Assembly: GCF_001279525.1 (NCBI RefSeq) | Contig: NZ_LGDY01000108.1 | Coordinates: forward strand, 34,480 to 98,479 | Origin: Nocardia sp. NRRL S-836 | GTDB taxonomy: Bacteria; Actinomycetota; Actinomycetes; Mycobacteriales; Pseudonocardiaceae | Length of the DNA stretch: 64,000 bases | Direction of reading: 5' to 3' | Shown: piece by piece, positions 7,123 to 15,079 of the stretch | Layout: each line of letters opens with the position of its first letter | How positions within the stretch are numbered: position 1 is the stretch's first letter | Notes under the pieces: model-generated | Told to the model about the DNA's origin: nothing | Seen by the model: the letters and a program-made list of their open reading frames with translations, nothing else | Databases searched by the model: none | Program-made: the position numbers and the translations under genes

Positions 7123-8283
7123 ATGACCTCTTTCGCCGGGTACCAGAACGAGATCTACCTGCAGGGGCTCGGCGGCACCGTGCCGCCGTTCACCACCGAT
7201 CCGGACGCGCTGGAGGACTCGGCGCGCTCCAGGCTGGGGCCGGGTCCGTTCTGGTACGTGGCGGGAGGCGCGGGGTCGGGGGCCACCGTGCGCGCGAACC
7301 GCGAGGCCTTCGACCGGGTGCGGATCGTGCCGCGGATGCTGACCGACGCCACCGAACGGCACCTCGGCGTGACCGTGCTGGGCACCGAGCTGCCGGCGCC
7401 GGTGATGCTCGCACCCGTTGGCGTGCAGTCGATCCTGCACCCCGACGGGGAGCTCGCCACCGCGCGGGCCGCGGCCGAGCTGGGCGTGCCGATGGTGTTG
7501 TCGACGGCGTCGTCGCACACGATCGAGGAGGTCGCGGAGGCCTCCGGCGAAGGGCCGCGGTGGTACCAGCTGTACTGGCCGAACGACCCGGACGTGTGCG
7601 CGTCGCTGCTGGAGCGGGCGAAGAAGGCCGGGTACACGGCGCTGGTGGTCACGCTCGACACGTGGACGCTGGCGTGGCGGCCGCACGACCTGGACCAGGC
7701 GTACCTGCCGTTCCTGCGCGGGGTCGGGACCGCGATCCCGTTCAGCGACCCGGCTTTCCGCGCGGGGCTGCAGAAGGCGCCGGAGGAGGACCTGCCGATG
7801 GCCATTCTGCGGTGGGTGCAGCTGTTCACCGGCACCGACAAGTCGTGGGACCGGCTGTCGTTCCTGCGCGAGCACTGGGACGGGCCGATCGTCCTCAAAG
7901 GAATCCAGCACCCCGACGACGCGCGCAAGGCGGTCGAGTCCGGAATGGACGGAATCGTCGTGTCGAACCACGGCGGCCGCCAGGTCGACGGCGCGGTGGG
8001 GTCGCTCGACGTGCTGCCCGCGATCGTGGAGGTGGTGGGGGAGCAGGTCGACGTGCTGTTCGACTCCGGCATCCGCACCGGCGCCGACGTCGTGAAGGCG
8101 CTGGCGCTCGGGGCGAAGGCGGTGCTGGTCGGGCGGCCGTTCGCGTACGGGCTCGCGCACGGCGGGCAGGTCGGGGTGAAGCACGTGCTGCGGAGCCTGC
8201 TCGCGGACTTCGACCTGACGCTCGGGCTCTCGGGTCACCGCAGCCCGGCCGAGCTGAGCCCGGACGCGCTGCGGTTCTCCTGA
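7123..8283 (+). CDS. FMN-dependent alpha-hydroxy acid oxidase (lactate 2-monooxygenase-like)
   Basis: 386 residues. It has the family's active-site signature SNHGGRQVDGAVGSLDVLP (about residues 278-296, catalytic His 281), the LAPVGVQ strand early on, and the C-terminal phosphate-binding DSGIRTGADVVKALALGA and AVLVGRPFAYG. Members oxidise L-lactate or related 2-hydroxy acids with FMN, either to pyruvate and H2O2 or, in lactate monooxygenase, to acetate and CO2. Length and the extended loop around residues 190-260 resemble lactate 2-monooxygenase more than short lactate oxidases. AGGGGG lies 1-2 nt before the ATG. Transcribed alone. Confidence 0.88.
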   Translation: MTSFAGYQNEIYLQGLGGTVPPFTTDPDALEDSARSRLGPGPFWYVAGGAGSGATVRANREAFDRVRIVPRMLTDATERHLGVTVLGTELPAPVMLAPVGVQSILHPDGELATARAAAELGVPMVLSTASSHTIEEVAEASGEGPRWYQLYWPNDPDVCASLLERAKKAGYTALVVTLDTWTLAWRPHDLDQAYLPFLRGVGTAIPFSDPAFRAGLQKAPEEDLPMAILRWVQLFTGTDKSWDRLSFLREHWDGPIVLKGIQHPDDARKAVESGMDGIVVSNHGGRQVDGAVGSLDVLPAIVEVVGEQVDVLFDSGIRTGADVVKALALGAKAVLVGRPFAYGLAHGGQVGVKHVLRSLLADFDLTLGLSGHRSPAELSPDALRFS

Positions 8284-8306
8284 GTCGTGCCCGGCCCGTC
8301 TCGCCG

Positions 8307-9086
8307 CTACGGCATCGTGGCGGTGAGACGGGCCAGCGTGCCGAAGTCGGCCGGCTGCACCCGCAGCCAGCCCTCGCTCTTCGTCGCCACGTACCGCCCG
8401 CTGTGCGTGTCCAGGTAGGTCAGCGGGGCGACGCAGCGCTGCTTGCGGCCCAGGTGGTCGCGCTTGGCCGAGAAGAGCTGCCCGCCACCGGTCCGCGGCT
8501 CCGACATGATCGTCTTGAGCTGCGTGACCAGCTGGTCGTTCGGCGTGCTGGTCGGCCGGCTCTGCTGCAGGAACGAGCCGGTGTCCTCGTAGGACGGCTG
8601 CCGCTTCTGCTGCAACGCGTCCTCCGGCAACGTGATCGGCGCACCCTTGCCCGCCGGCGTCGGCGGCAGCGCGGCCACCAGCGCCTGCGGCGCCTCCTCC
8701 GCCCGCACCGGCTCCAGCACGAACAGCTGGTCCGGCGTCAGCACGATCCGCAGCGCCTCCTGGCCGTTCGACACGACCAGGACCGCCTGCTGGGGACCGT
8801 CCTTCTGGCCGAAGAACGCCCAGTACTCCACGCCGGCCTCGGCGACGAGCCGCAGCGCGTTGACGAGGTCCGGGTGGATCTCGTTGCCGCGCGCGAGCCC
8901 GCTCTGCTCCAGCTGCGCCCACGCCGTGCGCTGCAACCGCTCCAACCCGCTCAGGTCGCCCTCCTCGAGCGCCTCCGAGTCGAAGTCGACCTGCGTGACC
9001 AACGCCCTGTGCAGCTGCGGCAGACCCGCGACCTGCCACGCCTGGTACAGCGCGACGACAGGGATGGCGACCCTGCTCCGAAGCAC
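8307..9086 (-). CDS. EspG-family ESX secretion-associated chaperone
   Basis: 259 residues. It begins at GTG 9086, 3 nt after a GGGGGA site and 9 nt beyond the stop of the PPE-like gene. The fold pattern of EspG proteins is recognisable: an N-terminal LPQLHRALV helix, a central VEYWAFFGQKDG / QAVLVVSNGQEALRIVL beta sheet, and a C-terminal DTHSGRYVATKSEGW. In mycobacteria EspG binds PE-PPE dimers in the cytosol and delivers them to the type VII secretion ATPase. Here its position directly after a PPE-like gene suggests that protein is its client. Confidence 0.8.
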   Translation of the reverse strand: MLRSRVAIPVVALYQAWQVAGLPQLHRALVTQVDFDSEALEEGDLSGLERLQRTAWAQLEQSGLARGNEIHPDLVNALRLVAEAGVEYWAFFGQKDGPQQAVLVVSNGQEALRIVLTPDQLFVLEPVRAEEAPQALVAALPPTPAGKGAPITLPEDALQQKRQPSYEDTGSFLQQSRPTSTPNDQLVTQLKTIMSEPRTGGGQLFSAKRDHLGRKQRCVAPLTYLDTHSGRYVATKSEGWLRVQPADFGTLARLTATMP

Positions 9087-9095
9087 GATTCCCCC

Positions 9096-10418
9096 TTATC
9101 CGCCGATGACCGGCGGAGCGACCATCGTTCCGTCGCCGAAGATGTCCTCGGTCTCCTGCAGGTACGACGCGGACTTGTGCTCCTTGTCCTCGTCGCCCTC
9201 CCCGCGAGCACCACCGGCACCCATACCGCCCATGCCCGCGGCCCCCGCGGCGCCACGGCCGGCGGCCGCACCACCCGCGGGTCCGAAGCCACCGGCACCA
9301 CCACGGCCCTGCTCACCGGCCACGCCGGCAGCACCGCCGAAGCCACTACCGGCGCCACCACCCATGCCACCGGGCCCCTTGCCGAGCCCGGCAGCGGCAG
9401 CGCCACCGATCCCACCGGCCCCCGGCGGCCGCATGCCACCGGCACCACCGCCACCGCCACCCCCGCCGACACGACCACCGGGCCCGTTGATCCCACCGGG
9501 CCGGTTGCGCGGGTCGTTCGGCCCGCCCGGCCGGTTGCGCGGGTCGTTGGGGTCGAACCGCCCCGTCGGCGGCAGCCCGGTGTCACCGGTGCCCGGCGGC
9601 CGGTTGCGAGGGTCGTTCATGTCGAAGCCCGGCGGCCGGTTGCGCGGGTCGTTCGGGTCGAGCCGCGACGGGTTGGTGTCGTCACCGGTGCCCGGCGGCC
9701 GCCAGCCCGACAGGTTCGTGTCGTCACCCGGCCGCCCCGACCCCGGCGGCGTGCCGATACCGGGCGGGGTGCCCGTGCCGGGAGGCGTGCCGGTGCCAGG
9801 GGGCGTGCCGGTGCCCGGAGGCTGCGACCCCGGCGGATGCACCCGCTCGATCGGCGGCGTGTTCTGCTCCTGCATGCTCGCGTCGGTCGCGTCCGGCGAG
9901 ATGAAGGTAGGCATCTGGTTCGTGCTCTGCGAGACGGCGTCCGCGTACTGGTTGAACGCGCGGATGTTCTGCTCGCTGACCTGCTGGTTCTTCTCGACCG
10001 CCTTGTCGTAGTCGGTGTCCCAGAAGGCCAGGTCGTTGAGCCACGGCTTGTCGGGGACCTCGGGCGGCTTCTGCATCTGGTACTTGGCGTTGACGTACGC
10101 CTCACCGACGCTGTCGGCCGTCTTGCCGGCGTCCTGCGCGGACTTGCCGGTCACGTCCGCCCAGGTGGCGAGCGGCGAGGTGGTGCTGCGGGCAGCGTCA
10201 CCCGCCTGGCCTTCCCACGCCGCACCGGAGTCGCGCACCGCCTTGTTGATGATCTCGGCGATGTCGTTGTGGCTGCTCGCGAGCCCCCTCCAGCCTTCGC
10301 TGGCCGGAGCGGTGCTCTGGCTCGGCCCGGCGCCCTTGTCGAACCAGTTGTAGATGGTCTCGCCACCCGCGAACGGAAGCATCGCGAAGCCGGCGATGTT
10401 CGGCTCGTCCCCAGCCAT
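9096..10418 (-). CDS. PPE/WXG-like type VII secretion substrate with Pro-rich repeat tail
   Basis: 440 residues. Residues 1 to about 190 are helical and carry a WxG turn (AAWEGQAGDAA, about 66-76), followed by the motif YVNAKYQMQKPPEVPDKPW. From about residue 200 the chain is Pro/Gly-rich: tandem PPGTGT units, then repeated D(P/M)NDPRNR(P/G) units, then a Gly/Ala-rich stretch. It ends EDIFGDGTMVAPPVIGG. The N-domain fits an exported helical hairpin of the PPE/WXG group, with the tail outside the cell. It starts 3 nt after the lipoprotein stop, with AGGGGG overlapping that stop. No YxxxD/E signal was identified with certainty. Confidence 0.75.
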   Translation of the reverse strand: MAGDEPNIAGFAMLPFAGGETIYNWFDKGAGPSQSTAPASEGWRGLASSHNDIAEIINKAVRDSGAAWEGQAGDAARSTTSPLATWADVTGKSAQDAGKTADSVGEAYVNAKYQMQKPPEVPDKPWLNDLAFWDTDYDKAVEKNQQVSEQNIRAFNQYADAVSQSTNQMPTFISPDATDASMQEQNTPPIERVHPPGSQPPGTGTPPGTGTPPGTGTPPGIGTPPGSGRPGDDTNLSGWRPPGTGDDTNPSRLDPNDPRNRPPGFDMNDPRNRPPGTGDTGLPPTGRFDPNDPRNRPGGPNDPRNRPGGINGPGGRVGGGGGGGGAGGMRPPGAGGIGGAAAAGLGKGPGGMGGGAGSGFGGAAGVAGEQGRGGAGGFGPAGGAAAGRGAAGAAGMGGMGAGGARGEGDEDKEHKSASYLQETEDIFGDGTMVAPPVIGG

Positions 10419-10421
10419 GAC

Positions 10422-11000
10422 CTACCCCCTGAGATTTCCGATGACTGTCGCCGCGAGCTTCTCGCTCTCCGTGCACGGCTTCTGGGTCGACAGCTTGTTC
10501 TTCGCGACGTCGACCGCCGCCCCGACGGTTCCCTTGTCGCCCGCCTCGATGATGGTGAGGCAGCTGCGCGAAGCGTCCGTGCTGTCCCTGCTGAACGTCC
10601 GGACCCCGTCGATGGTCTTCTCGCTGAAGACCGCAGCGCTGCGGGAGTTCGCCAGCTGGTTCTCGAAGGTCTGGTCCGCAGCGATCCGCACCTCGTAGGT
10701 CGAGTCGTCGAGGAGCGACTTGCCTTCCCAGGTGCAGACCGGGCCGGTCGAGCTCGTCTTGGTCTTGACGTCGACGTTGCCGAGGGCGCTGACCTGTGCG
10801 GCGGTCAGGAGGTCGCAGGGGTTGCCCTTCACCTTGTCGAGGTTCAGCCTGGCGGCCGGGGACCCGGTCGAACCCGTGTCGCTCGTCTGCGTGGCAGGCG
10901 GCTGTGTGGCACCCGTGGTGGGGTTGCCGCCGTTGATGCTCGTACAGCCGGCCAGAGCCGTCGCCGCGAACAAGGTCGCCAACAAAGTGGTGCGCTTCAA
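10422..11000 (-). CDS. DUF3558-type lipoprotein
   Basis: 192 residues from TTG 11000. The TTG was chosen because it follows GGAAGG and heads a good lipoprotein signal: LKR, a hydrophobic stretch and the lipobox LAGC at about residues 16-19. The mature part has a Thr/Ser-rich linker and then the DUF3558 pattern NPCDLLTAAQVSALG, a second Cys in VCTWEG, and a third in SRSCLTI. Such lipoproteins are common near ESX genes in Pseudonocardiaceae; their molecular role is unknown. It is the second gene of the ESX accessory operon, 7 nt after the upstream stop. Confidence 0.82.
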   Translation of the reverse strand: MKRTTLLATLFAATALAGCTSINGGNPTTGATQPPATQTSDTGSTGSPAARLNLDKVKGNPCDLLTAAQVSALGNVDVKTKTSSTGPVCTWEGKSLLDDSTYEVRIAADQTFENQLANSRSAAVFSEKTIDGVRTFSRDSTDASRSCLTIIEAGDKGTVGAAVDVAKNKLSTQKPCTESEKLAATVIGNLRG

Positions 11001-11007
11001 GACGGAC

Positions 11008-11421
11008 TTACCTTCCCATCGCAGTCTTCGCATCGTCGTCCGTGCCGCGGTACTCCGCGAGAGCCTTCTTGATGTTCGCGACCGTCGCTTCGAGGGCTTC
11101 CACTGCCTTCTTGTTGGCCCACGCATAGCCGCCTGGATCCTCACCAGCGGCTTTGCGCATGTTGAGGGTCGCCCAGCCGCTGTACGGGTCGGGTCCAGGC
11201 GCACCCGTGCTCGTGATGAACTCCGCCTCACGCATGAGGTCTTTCAGCTGCTTGGCGGCGGCTTCCAGGCCGTCGATCATCTTCTGGGCTTGGTCGGGGT
11301 CGACCGCGAACCTCGTGGTGCCCGCTCCAGCCGCACCGGCCGCGGCACCCGCTGCGGCCGCGGCGGAGCCGACGGCCTTCCCGACCGCGGTGAACGGTGT
11401 GACCGCGTCGAACATCAGCAT
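11008..11421 (-). CDS. Small helical ESX-associated protein
   Basis: 137 residues. An Ala/Gly-rich N-terminus (about 12-34) is followed by a long helix with VDPDQAQKMIDGLEAAAKQL, then a YSGWATLNM segment and a second helix EALEATVANIKKALAEY. Two helices separated by a short turn, and first place in an operon with a lipoprotein, a PPE-like protein and EspG, suggest a WXG100/PE-type secreted partner, though a true WXG motif is missing (SGW instead). GGGGAG lies 9 nt before ATG 11421; a second ATG is at 11415. It heads the leftward operon. Confidence 0.68.
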   Translation of the reverse strand: MLMFDAVTPFTAVGKAVGSAAAAAGAAAGAAGAGTTRFAVDPDQAQKMIDGLEAAAKQLKDLMREAEFITSTGAPGPDPYSGWATLNMRKAAGEDPGGYAWANKKAVEALEATVANIKKALAEYRGTDDDAKTAMGR

Positions 11422-11560
11422 CTCGGCCAGCTCCCCTCAGAACTTCCACACACCCCTGTTGGAGGATTTTTGCACAGCGCTGGTTCCACCGGCGGGCGAA
11501 CGACTGAGCTGACCTGCTCACATGACCGTTTCGTTCAAGACACCTGCCGAAGCGGCGGCC

Positions 11561-11573
11561 TAGGTTCGACGGC
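11561..11573 (+). promoter_or_regulatory. Leaderless-type -10 box
   Basis: TAGGTT at 11561-11566 stands 7 nt before ATG 11574 and no Shine-Dalgarno sequence is present, so the transcript probably begins at the start codon. Confidence 0.45.
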
Positions 11574-12401
11574 ATGATCGAACACGCGAGGAACTTCATC
11601 TGGCACAACGCCCGCACGCTGGAGCAACGCTGGTTCGAGCACGCCTTCGACGGCGGGAGTGGTGACGCGGTGGTGCGGGCGGTGCTCGCGTACCGCAACG
11701 ACGACGGCGGGTACGGGCACGGGCTCGAGCCGGATCACCGGGGGCCGACGAGCCAGCCGTTGCACGCGCTGCGGGCGTTGCAGATGTTTGCCGAGGTCAA
11801 CGCGCCGGAGCAGGCCGAGTCGGTGGTGGCGTGGCTGGCGGCGACGTGTCCGGACGGCGCGGTGCCGTTCGGGATGTCCACGTCCAAAGGACATCCGGTG
11901 GCGCCGTGGATCACGCTGGACGACCAGGGTGGGTTGTTGCTCACGGCACAGATCGCGGCGGCGTTGTACGCGCTCGGGGTCACCCACCCGTGGCTCGCGA
12001 AGGCCACCGACTACTGCTGGGCGCAGATCGACGGGCTCGGTGAGACCCATCCGTACGAGCTGCGGGCGGCGGTGATGTTCCTGGACGAGGTGCCGGACCG
12101 GGAGCGGGCCGGGCTGGCGGCGGCGCGGCTCGGGCAGCTCAAGCCGGGCACGGAGGGGTACGCGGAAGGGGAGGGCATGGCGCCGCACTTCTACGCGGCG
12201 AAGCCCACCAGCCTCGCCCGGCCGTGGTTCGCCGACGCCGAGTTCGACGCGGACCTCGACGAGCTGCGCAACGGGCAGCAGGAGGACGGCGGCTGGAACT
12301 TCGGCTTCCCGGCGTTCACGCCGGTGGTCGAGTTCGAATGGCGGTCCATCGCCACGATGGACGCGCTGCTGACGTTGCGGCGTCACGGCCGGATCAGCTG
12401 A
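11574..12401 (+). CDS. Alpha/alpha-toroid (prenyltransferase/squalene cyclase-like) protein, function unknown
   Basis: 275 residues. Repeated segments such as NDDGGYGHGLEPDHRGPTSQ and QQEDGGWNFGFP resemble QW-type motifs of the six-hairpin toroid fold shared by terpene cyclases and protein prenyltransferases. The DxDD motif of class II cyclases is not seen, so enzymatic cyclisation is unlikely. Homologous-looking actinobacterial proteins are annotated only as hypothetical. The last 19 nt overlap the convergent AraC gene. Confidence 0.75.
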   Translation: MIEHARNFIWHNARTLEQRWFEHAFDGGSGDAVVRAVLAYRNDDGGYGHGLEPDHRGPTSQPLHALRALQMFAEVNAPEQAESVVAWLAATCPDGAVPFGMSTSKGHPVAPWITLDDQGGLLLTAQIAAALYALGVTHPWLAKATDYCWAQIDGLGETHPYELRAAVMFLDEVPDRERAGLAAARLGQLKPGTEGYAEGEGMAPHFYAAKPTSLARPWFADAEFDADLDELRNGQQEDGGWNFGFPAFTPVVEFEWRSIATMDALLTLRRHGRIS

Positions 12402-13024
12402 CTCAACGGCACGCCGGCCAACGCGCGCACCTCACGGGAGAGATGCGCCTGGTCGGCATAGCCCGCTTCGAACGCGACCGATGCGAAGGGGCGACCGGCC
12501 CACGCCAGGCGCATCGCGTGGTCGAAGCGCAGCACCCGCTGCAGCACCTTGGGTGGGTAGCCGAACGCGTCCAGGCACCGCCGCCGCAGCTGGCGTTCGC
12601 TCAGCCCGATGTCCCACGCGGCCGAGCGGACGTCGGAGGTCCGCAGCACCGCGGCGGTCCCGGCGACGGCGGGGTCGACGGACACCCGTGCGGCGCAGAA
12701 CGACACCATCTCCGAGAACGACGACAGCCGCGCCGACGGCACCAGCTCCGCCAGCGGCACGCGCAGGTCCCGCACCTCGCACGCCGGCACCCCGAACACC
12801 GAGGGGAACGCGCCGGGCGGCAACCGGACGCCGTACAACGTGCCGGGCGCGACGGAGGCGAGCTGCGCGCGGGTGTCAGGACCGGCCACGAACAGGGCCC
12901 CGGTCGCGGGTGTCCACATCAGATCCGTGCAGCCGTCGGGCACCACCCGCTGCACGGTCTCCGACGACACCGTGCGCGTCCACAGGCAGGCCAGACCGGC
13001 GGGGGCCGGGCGTTCGGCGTACAC
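12383..13024 (-). CDS. AraC-family transcriptional regulator
   Basis: 213 residues from GTG 13024. The N-terminal half carries the small sensor pattern VVPDGCTDLMW found in AraC proteins with a DUF6597-type domain. The C-terminal half has two helix-turn-helix motifs, the second being GRPFASVAFEAGYADQAHLS followed by REVRALAGVPLSQL. A TTTGAT box lies 6 nt before the GTG, so the message may be leaderless. It lies tail to tail with the toroid protein gene (19-nt overlap) and immediately after the tRNA-Val terminator. No target site could be identified. Confidence 0.88.
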   Translation of the reverse strand: MYAERPAPAGLACLWTRTVSSETVQRVVPDGCTDLMWTPATGALFVAGPDTRAQLASVAPGTLYGVRLPPGAFPSVFGVPACEVRDLRVPLAELVPSARLSSFSEMVSFCAARVSVDPAVAGTAAVLRTSDVRSAAWDIGLSERQLRRRCLDAFGYPPKVLQRVLRFDHAMRLAWAGRPFASVAFEAGYADQAHLSREVRALAGVPLSQLIRP

Positions 13025-13034
13025 GGGCCCATCA

Positions 13035-13069
13035 AAGCAAAAAGCGCCGCGTCCCGGAGGACGCGGCGC
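13035..13069 (-). terminator. Intrinsic terminator of tRNA-Val
   Basis: An 11-bp perfect GC-rich stem (13044-13054 with 13059-13069, loop of 4) is followed on the minus strand by TTTTTGCTTT. It begins 11 nt beyond the tRNA 3' end, in the direction of tRNA transcription. Confidence 0.88.
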
Positions 13070-13079
13070 CTGATGACCG

Positions 13080-13151
<72 letters not shown>

Positions 13152-13206
13152 GGAGATGCCGGACGAGATTCTAGCGGACGAGCACCGCCTCGACGCACAC
13201 CGGGGC

Positions 13207-14586
13207 CTAGAGGCCGAACTTCACCCAGTTGACGCTCACGTACGCCGCCGGCTGACCGCTCGTGAACGTCACGTACACGTCGTGCGTCCCCGAGATGCCC
13301 GAGATGTTCGCCGGAATCGTTCTCCACGCGTCCCAGCCGCCGGTGTTGCCCACCGCGAAGCTGCCGACCGGGGCCGCCGTGCGCGACCCGAGCCGGACCT
13401 CGACCAGACCGCTCACGCCACCCGCGGCACCCGACGCCACGCGGGCGTAGAACTGCCGCGCCGGACCGGAACCGAAGTTGACGCCGGAGAACTTCAGGTA
13501 GCCACCGTTCGCGATCTGGTGGACACCCGAACCGCCCTCGGCCGGTGCCACCGAGCCGCCGGAGCGCTCGGAGGCGTTCTCCGCCTGGAGCTCGCTGTAC
13601 GCCGAACCGCCACCGCCGGGGTTCGAGGTCGTCGTGCTCGTCGGCGGAGTCGTCGTCGAACCGCCAGCCGTGTAGACGGCCACGTAGTCCACGACCATGG
13701 AGTGCCCGGACTGGGTGGCCGCGACAGGGGTCGGCTGGTTGTTGTTCAACGCGTTCGGGAACGCGCCGCCCATCGCCAGGTTCAGCAGGATGAAGTACCC
13801 GGCGTGCGACGTCATCCGGTCCCACACGCCCGCACCGAGCTGGGCCTGCGTGACCGTGTGGAAGTGCTGACCGTCCACGAACCACTTGAACGACTTCTCG
13901 GCGTCGTCCCACTCGAAGCGGTACGTGTGGAACGCCGACTGGCAGGACGCGCCGGGACACGTCCGCGAGTTGCCGATGCCGGTGAACTCGTTGCAGGCAC
14001 CGCCGGGCGCGACGTCGCAGTGCAGCACGCCCCACACCGAGTTGATGCCGTTGACGTTCTCCATCACGTCGAACTCACCGATGCCCGGCCAGTTCCAGTA
14101 GTTGCCGCGGAACGGCGAGCCGAGCGCCCAGAACGCGGGCCAGTACCCCAGCGCCGCCTCGCCGGTGACGTTGGGCATCTGGATGCGGCCCTCGATCGCG
14201 AGCTTGCCGCCCGGCGCCGGCTTGAAGTTCGCGCGCTGGGTCTCGATGCGCGCCGACGTCCAGTTGCCCGCGCCGTCCTTCAACGCGGTGATGCGCAGGT
14301 TGCCGGCACCGTCGAGCTTGATGTTGCCGGTGCTGTTCGTGTAGTTCTGGATCTCTCCCGTACCCCAGTTGGCAGGTCCGCCGGGGTAGCCGTGGCCGAG
14401 GTCGAAGATCCAGTTGGAGCTGGACGGCAGGGTTCCGCTCGCTCCGTTGAAGTCGTCACCCCACACCTGCGTCCATCCCGGTGCGGGGGTGGGGATCGAT
14501 GCGTTGGCGGACATGGCGGCGATCGCCAGGGGTACCGCGGCAAGAAGAGCTGTCGTGGCCGCGAAGACGCGGCGGCGTTGCCTCAT
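13207..14586 (-). CDS. Secreted GH16 beta-glucanase with C-terminal CBM6-like domain
   Basis: 459 residues. The signal peptide (MRQRRR, hydrophobic core, SANAS) ends near residue 30. The GH16 domain spans about 34-295; its catalytic EFDVME motif is at 171-176 (nucleophile E171, acid/base E176). A Thr/Pro/Gly linker (about 298-325) leads to a CBM6-type beta-sandwich that ends VSVNWVKFGL. This architecture is typical of endo-1,3-beta-glucanases (laminarinases) that attack fungal or algal glucans outside the cell. AAGGAGG precedes the ATG by 10 nt. A LacI-type palindrome upstream suggests sugar-responsive repression. Confidence 0.93.
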   Translation of the reverse strand: MRQRRRVFAATTALLAAVPLAIAAMSANASIPTPAPGWTQVWGDDFNGASGTLPSSSNWIFDLGHGYPGGPANWGTGEIQNYTNSTGNIKLDGAGNLRITALKDGAGNWTSARIETQRANFKPAPGGKLAIEGRIQMPNVTGEAALGYWPAFWALGSPFRGNYWNWPGIGEFDVMENVNGINSVWGVLHCDVAPGGACNEFTGIGNSRTCPGASCQSAFHTYRFEWDDAEKSFKWFVDGQHFHTVTQAQLGAGVWDRMTSHAGYFILLNLAMGGAFPNALNNNQPTPVAATQSGHSMVVDYVAVYTAGGSTTTPPTSTTTSNPGGGGSAYSELQAENASERSGGSVAPAEGGSGVHQIANGGYLKFSGVNFGSGPARQFYARVASGAAGGVSGLVEVRLGSRTAAPVGSFAVGNTGGWDAWRTIPANISGISGTHDVYVTFTSGQPAAYVSVNWVKFGL

Positions 14587-14624
14587 GCGCGAGTGACCTC
14601 CTTGTCACGGGTGCAGTCCATTTA

Positions 14625-14638
14625 TGAGAGCGCTCTCA
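14625..14638. promoter_or_regulatory. LacI-family operator: TGAGAGCGCTCTCA
   Basis: A perfect 14-bp palindrome 39 nt upstream of the GH16 start. It matches the pattern of actinomycete CebR/BxlR-type sites (TGGGAGCGCTCCCA) with the central AGCGCT conserved. The cognate repressor is not adjacent. Confidence 0.7.
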
Positions 14639-14777
14639 CGGCGTGGGGACAAGCGGCCATTCGGACCAACGGCCACGGAGTGCGCAGGTGGCGTCACGTC
14701 TCGTTTGGACAGGACAGGGGTGGGGTGAGGAACGGGATGGGGAAGATGTGCGGCCTCGCGCGTGGGCGGGGGGAAGA

Positions 14778-14823
14778 TTGCGCGGCGGGAGGTTGTGCGG
14801 CGGGGAGGTTGCGCGGCGGGAGA
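14778..14823. repeat. Three tandem 15-16 bp units, consensus TTGCGCGGCGGGAGG
   Basis: Units at 14778-14792, 14793-14808 and 14809-14823 differ by one or two bases. They lie in the 440-bp spacer between the GH16 operator and the polymerase gene, where I see no convincing gene on either strand. Confidence 0.65.
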
Positions 14824-14875
14824 GCGCGGCTGATGTCGGCACACGTTGTTGGAGCCGCCTCATCTGGGGCGCATC

Positions 14876-15032
14876 GACGCACCGTGCCGCCGTGCGCAGG
14901 ACGCGATGCGCGCACGGCGTGGTGTGCGCACGCGGCAATGACGGGCGGCGCGTTGACGCACCGTGCCGCCGTGCGCAGGACGCTATGCGCCCACGACGTG
15001 ATGTGCGCACGCGGCAGCAACGGGCGGCGCGC
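14876..15032. repeat. Tandem duplication of a 79-bp unit
   Basis: Copies begin at 14876 and 14955, both opening GACGCACCGTGCCGCCGTGC and continuing with few mismatches to GCGGCAnnnACGGGCGGCGCG. No open frame with coding features crosses it, and it ends about 50 bp before the polymerase stop codon. Confidence 0.75.
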
Positions 15033-15079
15033 GTGCGGACTGCACGGCCCGTGCGCCCGGCGGGGATGCGGCGCGCGGG

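Noticed and set aside
7560..11072. Rightward frame of 1,170 codons across the oxidase and the ESX operon
   Set aside because: It crosses five well-supported genes on both strands and has no coherent domain; it arises from GC-biased third positions and the repeats.
14636..15010. Leftward 124-codon frame in the repeat spacer
   Set aside because: It consists of translated tandem repeats, lacks a ribosome site, and has no family resemblance.
14876..15032. CRISPR array
   Set aside because: Only two directly adjacent 79-bp copies exist, with no unique spacers and no cas genes.
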